Positions 9,653 to 18,405 of a stretch of 64,000 nucleotides of DNA are shown piece by piece. How positions within the stretch are numbered: position 1 is the stretch's first letter; the number at the start of each line of letters is the position of its first letter. The notes under the pieces are model-generated. The model searched no databases, was not told the DNA's origin, and saw only the letters and a list, made by a program, of their open reading frames with translations. Source of the DNA: Lachnospiraceae bacterium (GTDB lineage: Bacteria; Bacillota; Clostridia; Lachnospirales; Lachnospiraceae); NCBI GenBank assembly GCA_022510525.1, contig JAFLTH010000006.1, positions 1 through 64,000 on the forward strand, read 5' to 3'. The position numbers were made by a program, and so were the translations under genes.

Positions 9653-10579
9653 ATGAGTGTTACAGTAGTTCTTGAACAGATGATAATCATACTTATACTT
9701 ATTCTTACAGGAATATTGCTTTACCGCAGAAAAATGTTAACCGAAACCACTTCCGGACAGATATCCGGCTTAATAGTTAACGTTACCAATCCTGCATTAC
9801 TTATATGTTCGGCCTTTGACGATTCACCTAAACTATCTGCATATGACCTTCTCATAGGTTTAATTGTTTTTCTGACTTCTTATGCAGTATTAATCTTATT
9901 TGCATATCTGATTCCATGGGTATTGAGGATTCCTCAGCCTGCCCGCTATTCCTATCGTATGCTGACTATTTTCGGAAACGTGGGTTTTATCGGAATCCCT
10001 CTTGCTTCTGCCGTATTGGGTTCAGGGTCTTTGATTTTTGTATCACTAAGCAACCTGATTTATAATATCCTGCTTTATACATACGGAATGGCCGTTCTAA
10101 AAAAAGCTGCCCATTCCGAACACAAGGAAAACTTTGTAAAGAAAATAGTAAATACCGGAACAATTTCCGCCCTGCTTACAATAATATTCTATCTGGGTAA
10201 TTTCAAAGTTCCGACAATAATATCTTCTACTCTTACATACGCAGGCAGGACAACAACTTTCCTGTCAATGCTTGTTCTCGGTGTGTCAGTGGCTCAGATG
10301 ACGTTAAAAAGCATTCTTTCCAATCCCAAAATTTATGCTTTCATACTTATAAGATATATACTGCTGCCAATAGGCTTCACACTGATTCTCGGTCAATTTA
10401 TTAAAGAGCCTTTGATAGTTAACACTGCTGCTCTGATGCTGTCCGTACCTGCCGGAAATATGCCGCTGATGCTTTCCAAACAGCTGCATATAGACGAATC
10501 CACTATTTCACAGGGTATAATCTTATCGACTATCTTAAGCCTTGTGACGATTCCGATCGTTACCCTGTTTACGGTTTAA
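9653..10579 (+). CDS. AEC family (auxin efflux carrier-like) transporter
   Basis: 10-TM-like ORF with AEC-type features (NPALLICSAF, FGNVGFIGIPLA). Confidence 0.85.
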   Translation: MSVTVVLEQMIIILILILTGILLYRRKMLTETTSGQISGLIVNVTNPALLICSAFDDSPKLSAYDLLIGLIVFLTSYAVLILFAYLIPWVLRIPQPARYSYRMLTIFGNVGFIGIPLASAVLGSGSLIFVSLSNLIYNILLYTYGMAVLKKAAHSEHKENFVKKIVNTGTISALLTIIFYLGNFKVPTIISSTLTYAGRTTTFLSMLVLGVSVAQMTLKSILSNPKIYAFILIRYILLPIGFTLILGQFIKEPLIVNTAALMLSVPAGNMPLMLSKQLHIDESTISQGIILSTILSLVTIPIVTLFTV

Positions 10580-10584
10580 AAAAG

Positions 10585-12003
10585 CTACTGTACATTCTGT
10601 ACTTTAATCATATTGGTAGTTCCGGATATTCCTATAGGCACACCGGATGTGATTACGGTCAAATCACCTTTTTCAAGAAGTTTCATATCTTTAGCCGCGA
10701 TTATTGCATTATCAAATAATTCAAAAACATCCTTTTCTTCTTTAATAAGAATCGGTATGACTCCCCAGGCCATATTAAGCTGTCTGCAGACCTTTTCCGA
10801 AGTTGCACAGCCTATAATATCGCTGGCGGGTCTGTATCTGGAAATCATCCTTGCCGAATTTCCGGATTTGGTAACAGTCACTATGGCTTTGGCATTAAGA
10901 TCATGCGCTGTAGTACAGGTCGCATGACAGATTGCATCGGTGATATCCGGATTAGCTTTTCTGTCATGATGGAAAAATCTCTTCCGATAGTCTACATCCC
11001 GTTCCGTACGTTCCGCTATCCTCACCATAGTCTTAACGGCTTCAATCGGGTAAGCTCCGGCTGCGGTTTCGCCGGAAAGCATGATTGCGCTCGTTCCGTC
11101 ATATACCGCATTGGCAATATCGGTTGCCTCTGCTCTGGTAGGTCTTGGATTCTTAATCATAGATTCCAACATCTGTGTTGCTGTGATGACCTGTTTACCG
11201 GCTTCATATACTTTCTTGATGATCATTTTCTGAATAACGGGTACTTCCTCATATGGTATCTCTACACCCATATCACCTCTTGCTATCATGATGCCGTCGG
11301 CTGCATCCAGAATCTCATCTATATTTTCAACACCCTGCACATTTTCAATTTTCGCAATGATCTTAATATTTTCGCCGCCGTTTTTATTAAGCAGTTTTCT
11401 GAGCTGCATAACATCGTCTTTTTTCTGGACAAAAGAGGCTGCAATGAAATCCACGTCCTGTTCTATTCCAAACAAGATATCATCTCTGTCCTTTTCACTT
11501 AAATACGGCATGGAAAGATCCACATCCGGTATGTTTATTCCTTTATTATTGGAAACTACGCCACCGTTTACTACGCGGCACACAATATTGTTATGCTCCA
11601 CTTTTTCCACACGCATTTCAATAAGACCGTCATCAATCAATACTTTCATTCCGGTCTCCAAGTCTTCATATAGGCGGTTATATGTAATGGAAACCTTTTC
11701 TTCGGTCCCCTCTACTTCATCGGAGGTTAAGGTAAAAAGCTGACCTTCTTTCAAGGTGACTTTGCCGTCTTTGAATTGTTTTACACGAACCTCAGGGCCC
11801 TTGGTATCCAAGAGAATTGCGACGTTTTTCTTAACTTCTTTACGGACTTTTTTTACCATATCCATTCTCTTTTTATGTTCTTCATAGACCCCGTGGGAGA
11901 AGTTGCATCTGGCGACGTCCATTCCTTCCAACATAATTTTTTTTAAGATTTCTTCATTGTCTGTGGCGGGGCCTAGGGTACAGATTATTTTTGTTTTGCG
12001 CAT
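10585..12003 (-). CDS. pyk: Pyruvate kinase
   Basis: MRKTKIICTLGPATDN, MIARGDMGVEIP, ITATQMLESM, MLSGETAAGAYP. Confidence 0.97.
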   Translation of the reverse strand: MRKTKIICTLGPATDNEEILKKIMLEGMDVARCNFSHGVYEEHKKRMDMVKKVRKEVKKNVAILLDTKGPEVRVKQFKDGKVTLKEGQLFTLTSDEVEGTEEKVSITYNRLYEDLETGMKVLIDDGLIEMRVEKVEHNNIVCRVVNGGVVSNNKGINIPDVDLSMPYLSEKDRDDILFGIEQDVDFIAASFVQKKDDVMQLRKLLNKNGGENIKIIAKIENVQGVENIDEILDAADGIMIARGDMGVEIPYEEVPVIQKMIIKKVYEAGKQVITATQMLESMIKNPRPTRAEATDIANAVYDGTSAIMLSGETAAGAYPIEAVKTMVRIAERTERDVDYRKRFFHHDRKANPDITDAICHATCTTAHDLNAKAIVTVTKSGNSARMISRYRPASDIIGCATSEKVCRQLNMAWGVIPILIKEEKDVFELFDNAIIAAKDMKLLEKGDLTVITSGVPIGISGTTNMIKVQNVQ

Positions 12004-12102
12004 GATTTTATGTCCTTTCGCGGTTTGGATATATTAATAACGGGCAGAGACTCGAAAAACCTACCCTTTTCGGACATTATACCATAAGTCACAAGAATAT
12101 AC

Positions 12103-12133
12103 AAAGCCCCCGGCAACAATTTGCCGAGGGCTT
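12103..12133 (-). terminator. Intrinsic terminator downstream of the amt-PII gene
   Basis: Hairpin aagcccccggcaa/ttgccgagggctt between the amt stop (12175) and pyk start (12003). Confidence 0.8.
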
Positions 12134-12174
12134 CATTAAGGGATATAGAAAAAAGAAATTTCACTTGCCAATCA

Positions 12175-13923
12175 TTATTCAACATCCTGAAGCGCTGCAT
12201 AGTCTTCTTCGCCGGTACGTACTTTTACGACCTTGGCTACATTGTATACAAAAATCTTACCGTCTCCGATATGTCCGGTATAAAGTGCCTTCTTAGCTGC
12301 CTCAATAACAGAGTCAACAGGAATCTTACTTACGATAACTTCAACCTTGACTTTTGGAAGAAGGGTTGCATCTACCTCAGCTCCACGATATTTATCTCCG
12401 GAACCTTTCTGAACACCACAGCCCATTACCTGTGTAACTGTCATACCGGTTACGCCTAAATCATTCATTGCTTTCTTTAAGTTGTCGTATCTTGAGAGCT
12501 TAGCTACGATAACAACTTTGTGCATTCCCGTTGATGACTCCGAGAACTGTGTTATAACAGGTACTGCCGCATCTTTCTGTACTTTGGAAGCCTCATCGTA
12601 GTCATCCGTTCCCAAGCTGGTATTTTCATTAATATCCATAGTCATGGTATTAGATATATCCATAATACTGAAACCTGAGTATGCAGATGCAAGTCCATGC
12701 TCGCAGGAATCAAGTCCGACAATTTCTTCTTCCTCGGTAACCCTAAGTCCGGCAACCGCTTTAATAATCACAAACGTAACAGTAATTGTTACAGCGGTCC
12801 AGGCTGCTACGGAAACAAAACCGAGCAACTGTAATCCAAGCTGTGTAAATCCGCCGCCATAGAAAAGACCGACAACACTGTCATTTCCCGGAGCAGATGT
12901 TGTTGCAAAAAGACCTACCGCAATCGTACCCCAGATACCGTTTAAGCAGTGCACCGCTACCGCACCTACAGGGTCATCAATATGAAGCTTATAGTCCAGG
13001 AACCATACGCCAAATACAACCAGCAATCCGGATACTGCACCGATTATCAATGCACCTGTTACATCCGTAACATCGCAGGGCGCCGTTATAGCAACCAGAC
13101 CTGCCAGAGATGCGTTTAAACACATAGAAACATCCGGTTTACCGTATTTGACCCAGGTAAATACCATACACACCACTGTTGCAATTGCAGGTGCAACCGT
13201 TGTTGTTACAAAAACCGAACCAAGCTGTTCTACGCTGGTACAAGCTGCACCGTTAAAACCATACCAGCCAAGCCATAAGATGAATACTCCAAGGGCGCCC
13301 ATCGGAAGATTGTGTCCGGGAATAGCGTTTACTTTTATAGCTTTGTTGCCTTTTTCCTTAGTAAACTTACCTATACGAGGTCCCAATATCTTAGCTCCGA
13401 TTAAGGCGGATACACCACCTACCATATGTATTGCGCATGAACCCGCAAAATCATGAAATCCCATCTGCGCAAGCCAGCCGCCGCCCCATATCCAATGGGC
13501 TTCAATCGGATAAATCAATGCCGATATTATTCCGGAGTAAATACAGTAGGACAAAAACTTGGTTCTTTCCGCCATAGCTCCGGAAACAATCGTTGCGGTT
13601 GTTGCACAGAACACAAGGTTGAATACAAAGTTGGACCAGTCAAAATTGGCATAATCCGTAAAAATATCAAAACCCGGAGCTCCGATCAAACCGACCAGAT
13701 CCTCACCAAAGAGCAACCCAAAACCAATCAGTATGAAAACCACAGTACCGATACAGAAATCCATAAGATTTTTCATCAAAATGTTTCCTGCATTCTTGGC
13801 TCTGGTAAATCCGGCTTCAACCATAGCGAAACCTGCCTGCATCCAGAACACCAACGCGGCGCCGATAAGAAACCAGACACCAAAAACTTCACCGTTTACA
13901 ACACTCAAAATTTCTTCCGTCAT
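12175..13923 (-). CDS. Ammonium transporter (Amt) with C-terminal PII (GlnB/GlnK-like) domain fusion
   Basis: Amt signature regions (FWMQAGFAMVEAGFTRAKNAGNILMKN, DFAGSCAIHMVGG) followed by a PII domain (KYRGAEVDATLLPKVKVEVIV, GHIGDGKIFVYNV). Start set to the ATG at 13923, preceded by GGAGGAG. Confidence 0.93.
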   Translation of the reverse strand: MTEEILSVVNGEVFGVWFLIGAALVFWMQAGFAMVEAGFTRAKNAGNILMKNLMDFCIGTVVFILIGFGLLFGEDLVGLIGAPGFDIFTDYANFDWSNFVFNLVFCATTATIVSGAMAERTKFLSYCIYSGIISALIYPIEAHWIWGGGWLAQMGFHDFAGSCAIHMVGGVSALIGAKILGPRIGKFTKEKGNKAIKVNAIPGHNLPMGALGVFILWLGWYGFNGAACTSVEQLGSVFVTTTVAPAIATVVCMVFTWVKYGKPDVSMCLNASLAGLVAITAPCDVTDVTGALIIGAVSGLLVVFGVWFLDYKLHIDDPVGAVAVHCLNGIWGTIAVGLFATTSAPGNDSVVGLFYGGGFTQLGLQLLGFVSVAAWTAVTITVTFVIIKAVAGLRVTEEEEIVGLDSCEHGLASAYSGFSIMDISNTMTMDINENTSLGTDDYDEASKVQKDAAVPVITQFSESSTGMHKVVIVAKLSRYDNLKKAMNDLGVTGMTVTQVMGCGVQKGSGDKYRGAEVDATLLPKVKVEVIVSKIPVDSVIEAAKKALYTGHIGDGKIFVYNVAKVVKVRTGEEDYAALQDVE

Positions 13924-13947
13924 AATTTTCTCCTCCTCGCAAATAAA

Positions 13948-13999
13948 AAATGTGGATACAATGTGCTTCCGGTTAAAGAAGCCCCATTGCTCCACATTT
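13948..13999 (-). promoter_or_regulatory. Terminator-like hairpin 2 in the amt-PII 5' leader
   Basis: AAATGTGGA...AATG..GCTTC/GAAGC.CATT...TCCACATTT followed by a T-rich tract, just upstream of the SD. Confidence 0.7.
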
Positions 14000-14007
14000 T
14001 ATATAAT

Positions 14008-14037
14008 AAAAAAAGCGCCGCGAAAATTTCACAGCGC
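14008..14037 (-). promoter_or_regulatory. Terminator-like hairpin 1 in the amt-PII 5' leader
   Basis: Minus-strand GCGCTGTGAAATTTTCGCGGCGC followed by TTTTTTT. Confidence 0.75.
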
Positions 14038-14056
14038 CTTTGCTCTTATGAAATGG

Positions 14057-14085
14057 ATTCTATCATTGTCAATAGTTTCTGTCAA
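14057..14085 (-). promoter_or_regulatory. Sigma-70-type promoter for the amt-PII gene
   Basis: Minus-strand TTGACA-N17-TAGAAT. Confidence 0.75.
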
Positions 14086-14172
14086 GAGAAAACATTGCAC
14101 ATTTTTTAATACAATCTCATCCTGCATTATCAAAAATTTTAATAGTTGTTATTTTTCTTATAAAAAGGGAGG

Positions 14173-14200
14173 ATGCCAAGTAAAATAATTTACTTGGCAT
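14173..14200. terminator. Hairpin, probable cyclophilin terminator
   Basis: Perfect inverted repeat atgccaagtaaa-ataa-tttacttggcat. Confidence 0.55.
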
Positions 14201-14364
14201 TTATTATGAAAAAGTATTGATTAAACTATCTATCTTTGTTAATGTCTTTTGTTATCTTATGTATTAAGTATATGCAAAAGAAATGTCTAAAGAATGATAT
14301 GTAAATGAAGTTTCTTTAAAATAAATTTTAACAAATTGTGAACAAAACTATTTTCTATACTTCA

Positions 14365-14898
14365 CTAAAATACTCCCTGAATCTTATCCGGTTCCGGATA
14401 ATCCACCCCGAATGTCTCCACGGTAACCGTATCAATTACCTGCGGCTCAATTGGTCTGTCATTGGCATCGGTTGCGGTTTCCGCAATCTTATTTACAACT
14501 TCCATACCTTCCATAACTTTTCCAAATGCCGCATAAGAGCCGTCTAAGTGAGGAGCATTTTTGTGCATTACAAAAAACTGACTTCCCGCAGAGTTGGGAT
14601 GCATACTCCTTGCCATAGAAAGTACTCCTGCCGTATGCTTTAAGTCATTGGGATAACCGTTCTGCCCAAATTCACCGCGTATAGAATAACCGGGTCCGCC
14701 CATACCTGTTCCTTCGGGATCACCACCCTGAATCATAAAGTTCTTGATAACTCTGTGAAAAATAAGACCGTCATAGAAATTCTTCTGTATCAGACTGATA
14801 AAGTTATTGACTGATATCGGTGCAATGTCAGGGTAGAGTTCGGCTTTAAAAGTTTCGCCGCTTTTCATAGTAAATGTTACGATTGGATTTTGTGACAT
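14365..14898 (-). CDS. Peptidyl-prolyl cis-trans isomerase (cyclophilin type)
   Basis: FHRVIKNFMIQGGDPEGTGMGGPGYSI, GSQFFVMHKNAPHLDGSYAAFGKV. Confidence 0.95.
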   Translation of the reverse strand: MSQNPIVTFTMKSGETFKAELYPDIAPISVNNFISLIQKNFYDGLIFHRVIKNFMIQGGDPEGTGMGGPGYSIRGEFGQNGYPNDLKHTAGVLSMARSMHPNSAGSQFFVMHKNAPHLDGSYAAFGKVMEGMEVVNKIAETATDANDRPIEPQVIDTVTVETFGVDYPEPDKIQGVF

Positions 14899-15070
14899 AA
14901 TTTTTGATTCCTTTCCGGGTTTATAATATAATTAAAGTAATTTTGTAATTATTATTTATTATAAAGAACTTAAAGAAAATAAACAAGTAATTATTAAAAA
15001 TAGAATTGAAGTACTATCGCGTATATAGCACAAAGTATATAATAAAAATTTACTATGAAGGTAAAGATAA

Positions 15071-15967
15071 ATGTTGAAAAAGGTTATATTTATTTTAGAT
15101 GATGAAAAATCTATATATGATATTGAGAATCTTGTGGATGAGCTTGCGCTATATGGTATAACGGTTTCAATAATAGGAAGGCCACTCAGATACCAGAATA
15201 AAAGCAAGATATTGTCCGATCAGGAGATTGTTAATAAATGTACAAGAACTGAGGACATAGACACACTCTATATCACAGATAATCCGCTTTATCACAATCA
15301 GTTGAAATCGGAAGGCCTACCGGTTATCGTTTATTTGCATGAAGGTAATCGGGATAAGACTTTTTCATATGCCGAATATGCCATTGAGGATATTGGGGAG
15401 ATTGAATATGAATCGCTCAAGCTGGGATATCTCAGGCTGACAGGACAGCCCTGGACTATTCTGGAAACAGACAGGTGCATAATTCGGGAAAGTACGGTTG
15501 ATGATGTAGACAGTTTTTATGAAATATACAAAGAGCCGTCTATTACAAGATATATGGAAAATCTGTATGGAGATCGGGCAGAAGAAGTAGCGTATATTAA
15601 AGATTATATCAAGAAAGTTTATTCTTTCTATGGGTATGGCATGTGGACTGTCTTAGAAAAACGCAGTCTAAAAGTTATTGGCAGAGCCGGTATAAGCTGG
15701 CGGGAGGGTTATGATATTCCGGAACTCGGCTTCGTGATTGCCGTACCCTTTCAGCGAAAAGGTTACGCCTACGAGGTTTGTCAGGCGATTATCAAATATG
15801 GGCATGAAGAGTTAGGGTTTAACTCTTTTCAGGTGCTTATTATGGAAGGTAATGAAATATCCATGGCCCTTTGCAGGAAGCTGGGGTTTGTACAGTATGA
15901 AAAAGTTGAAATAGATAACGTTGAGTATGAACGGATGATATTTCATCAAAACACTGAAATTGATTGA
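15071..15967 (+). CDS. GNAT family N-acetyltransferase with an extra N-terminal (HAD-like?) domain
   Basis: C-terminal GNAT (RCIIRESTVDDVDSFYEIY, ELGFVIAVPFQRKGYAYEVCQAII); ~130-aa N-terminal region preceding it. Confidence 0.75.
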   Translation: MLKKVIFILDDEKSIYDIENLVDELALYGITVSIIGRPLRYQNKSKILSDQEIVNKCTRTEDIDTLYITDNPLYHNQLKSEGLPVIVYLHEGNRDKTFSYAEYAIEDIGEIEYESLKLGYLRLTGQPWTILETDRCIIRESTVDDVDSFYEIYKEPSITRYMENLYGDRAEEVAYIKDYIKKVYSFYGYGMWTVLEKRSLKVIGRAGISWREGYDIPELGFVIAVPFQRKGYAYEVCQAIIKYGHEELGFNSFQVLIMEGNEISMALCRKLGFVQYEKVEIDNVEYERMIFHQNTEID

Positions 15968-16020
15968 AATGGTTTTAATTGTTTCAGATTGCCCTAATTG
16001 TATACAATTATACATTTTTA

Positions 16021-16049
16021 TTGACATAATTATATATCTATTATAAAAT
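16021..16049 (+). promoter_or_regulatory. Sigma-70-type promoter upstream of the AGCS symporter
   Basis: TTGACA-N17-TAAAAT. Confidence 0.65.
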
Positions 16050-16064
16050 AATAACATTACGAGG

Positions 16065-16102
16065 GTGTAATAGTCTATTTAATATTCTATTACACTTTTT
16101 TT
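16065..16102 (+). terminator. Intrinsic terminator between the promoter and the AGCS symporter gene (leader attenuator or terminator of the upstream gene)
   Basis: GTGTAATAG...CTATTACAC followed by TTTTTTT. Confidence 0.8.
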
Positions 16103-16176
16103 ATTGCAAACTAAACCACTTAGTTTAAAAATTTAATTTCGTTGATTTATTATCGAAATTACGAATGGAGGGTATT

Positions 16177-17670
16177 ATGTTAGAGATTATTACAAATGTT
16201 AATGATGCCGTCAACAGTTTTGTCTGGGGCTGGCCGGCACTGATTCTTTTATCGGTCGTGGGCGTACTTATGACTATACTGACTAAGTTTTTCCAGATTG
16301 GTCATATCGGTCACTGGATGAAGATGACAATCGGTGCGATTTTTAAAGATAAGGATGTGCTTGGTCATACCAAGGACAAATCTATTTCACAGTTCCAATC
16401 ACTGTGTACAGCGCTTGCCGCTACGGTGGGAACCGGAAATATTGTCGGCGTGGCAGGTGCAATTATGGTAGGCGGTCCCGGTGCCGTGTTCTGGATGTGG
16501 CTGATTGCATTCTTTGGAATGATGACTAATTTTTCAGAAAATGTACTTGGTATTTATTATCGTCGTAAAAATAAGCAAGATGAATGGTCCGGTGGTGCTA
16601 TGTACTATCTGAAAGACGGACTTGGAAGCAAAAAAGGCTGCAAACAGATTGGTATGATTCTGGCGGTACTTTTTTCAGTCTTCTGCTTCCTTGCATCATT
16701 CGGAATCGGTAATATGACACAGGTTAACTCTATATCCGGAAATATGAATACCGTATTTGGAGTTCCCACATGGGTTACCGGAATTTTTGTACTTATAATG
16801 GGCGGTCTGGTAATAGTTGGTGGTCTTAAACGTATTGCTTCCGTTACCGAAAAGATTGTTCCTTTTATGGTTGTTATATACATAGTCGGATCCATTGTAA
16901 TACTTATTACAAATATATCTCATGTCGGAGCCGTATTCGGCGCTATATTCAAAGGTGCGTTTGCAATGCAGGCAGCCGGCGGCGGTATTGTAGGTTACGG
17001 TGCCAAACTGGCAATTGAACAGGGTATGAAACGAGGCGTGTTCTCTAACGAAGCCGGTCTTGGTTCTTCTGTTATGGTTCACTCCAATTCAAATGTAAGT
17101 GAGCCGGTGCGTCAGGGTATGTGGGGAATATTTGAGGTGTTTGCAGATACAATCATCGTTTGTACGCTGACAGCATTTTCAGTATTGTCTTCAGGTCTGG
17201 TTGATTTGGAAACCGGAGTTGCTCTTGAAACATATAACGGAATAGAGCTGACTAAGGCAAATATAGTATCGACGGTATTTTCCATACACTTTGGTCAAAT
17301 CGGAGCCGGCTTTATCGCAATTGCGGTTATGTTGTTTGCATTCTCCACCGTGCTTGGCTGGAGTCATTACGGTACCAAGGCATGTGAGTTTTTGTTTGGC
17401 GAAAAGTTTACAATTGTATATAGAGTGATTTTTGTAATAGCAATCTTTGGCGGTGCAGTAATGGGTGATAACCTTGCGTGGGACCTTGCGGATACATTCA
17501 ATGGACTTATGATGATTCCAAACTTGATCGGTGTGCTGGTTCTGTCTCCGTTGGTATATAACATTACCAAGAATTATGTAAACCGAGCTTTGAAAGGAAA
17601 GGATGAGAAGCCGATGCTTTCTTATGATCCGGAAATACAGAAGATGCAGGAGGCGGCGGTTTCAAAATAA
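16177..17670 (+). CDS. Alanine/glycine:cation symporter (AGCS family)
   Basis: AATVGTGNIVGVAGAIMVGGPGAVFWMW, GVFSNEAGLGSSVMVH. The ORF starts at 16165, but the SD GGAGGGT supports the ATG at 16177. Confidence 0.92.
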   Translation: MLEIITNVNDAVNSFVWGWPALILLSVVGVLMTILTKFFQIGHIGHWMKMTIGAIFKDKDVLGHTKDKSISQFQSLCTALAATVGTGNIVGVAGAIMVGGPGAVFWMWLIAFFGMMTNFSENVLGIYYRRKNKQDEWSGGAMYYLKDGLGSKKGCKQIGMILAVLFSVFCFLASFGIGNMTQVNSISGNMNTVFGVPTWVTGIFVLIMGGLVIVGGLKRIASVTEKIVPFMVVIYIVGSIVILITNISHVGAVFGAIFKGAFAMQAAGGGIVGYGAKLAIEQGMKRGVFSNEAGLGSSVMVHSNSNVSEPVRQGMWGIFEVFADTIIVCTLTAFSVLSSGLVDLETGVALETYNGIELTKANIVSTVFSIHFGQIGAGFIAIAVMLFAFSTVLGWSHYGTKACEFLFGEKFTIVYRVIFVIAIFGGAVMGDNLAWDLADTFNGLMMIPNLIGVLVLSPLVYNITKNYVNRALKGKDEKPMLSYDPEIQKMQEAAVSK

Positions 17671-17679
17671 TGGGGGAAC

Positions 17680-17813
17680 GATGGAGGGACATATATTACT
17701 ATTCAAGGCACGCTTGCGCTCCGACTCCGGCGTAGCGGTACTAAGCTCGAAAAAACCTCGCTAAGTACCGACGCCTGCATAGGGCCTTGTATAGTAATAT
17801 ATGTCCCTCCATC
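17680..17813. repeat. Long imperfect hairpin / MITE-like or REP-like element
   Basis: Outer arms gatggagggacatatattactat.caaggc / gccttg.atagtaatatatgtccctccatc; inner stem ggcgt-ag-cggtact-a-agc / gct-a-agtaccg-acgcc. Confidence 0.7.
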
Positions 17814-17837
17814 TTCTACTCATATTCATATTTGGTA

Positions 17838-18314
17838 TTATAGAAGACCTGCCAGAACAACCGCTACTCCGAAAACAACTGCATAAATGACTATAAGTAA
17901 TAATATGTTAAGTATCAATCTTAGCATAATGTTCATATTTCTATTGCAGGATATGTAGGTTGCGAATGTAATTCCGACAACCGCCATTGCACCGCCTAAT
18001 GCACCGTTTAAGAAATTGATGCAATGGAGTACCATAAATATATATGCCCATACGGGTATTTTCAACGGAGAATATTCCTGTCCGGTTTCACAATCCCTGT
18101 TATCAATATAAAGATGCGGAGCATTCATACTCATCAGCACCAATACTCCTGTTTTGGGGCCAAAAGGGATTTCATATTCGGTATGTACCAGACCGGTCTT
18201 TTTTACATAATTTTTAAGTTTCAGTTCTTCACCGTTTACAAAAACTTTTTTATTGTTTTTAAGTTCTATACGATATTCAATATCATCTACTCTTATATCC
18301 CAAGTTTTCATCAT
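17838..18314 (-). CDS. Hypothetical membrane protein
   Basis: 158-aa ORF with two C-terminal TM segments. Confidence 0.55.
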   Translation of the reverse strand: MMKTWDIRVDDIEYRIELKNNKKVFVNGEELKLKNYVKKTGLVHTEYEIPFGPKTGVLVLMSMNAPHLYIDNRDCETGQEYSPLKIPVWAYIFMVLHCINFLNGALGGAMAVVGITFATYISCNRNMNIMLRLILNILLLIVIYAVVFGVAVVLAGLL

Positions 18315-18339
18315 TGTTTTTATACCCTCATTTCATATT

Positions 18340-18367
18340 AAAGGGCTGCCAAACAGGCAACCCTTAA
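18340..18367 (-). terminator. Terminator-like hairpin downstream of fba
   Basis: aagggctgcc-aaac-aggcaaccctt inverted repeat. Confidence 0.65.
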
Positions 18368-18405
18368 GATGTAAGTATACTTTAATAAATATGTCAGTGT
18401 ACTTT

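Noticed and set aside
13948-14037. Canonical ANTAR dual-hexaloop RNA
   Set aside because: Two hairpins exist, but I do not see the A1/G4 hexanucleotide loops, so I call it only a terminator-type leader.
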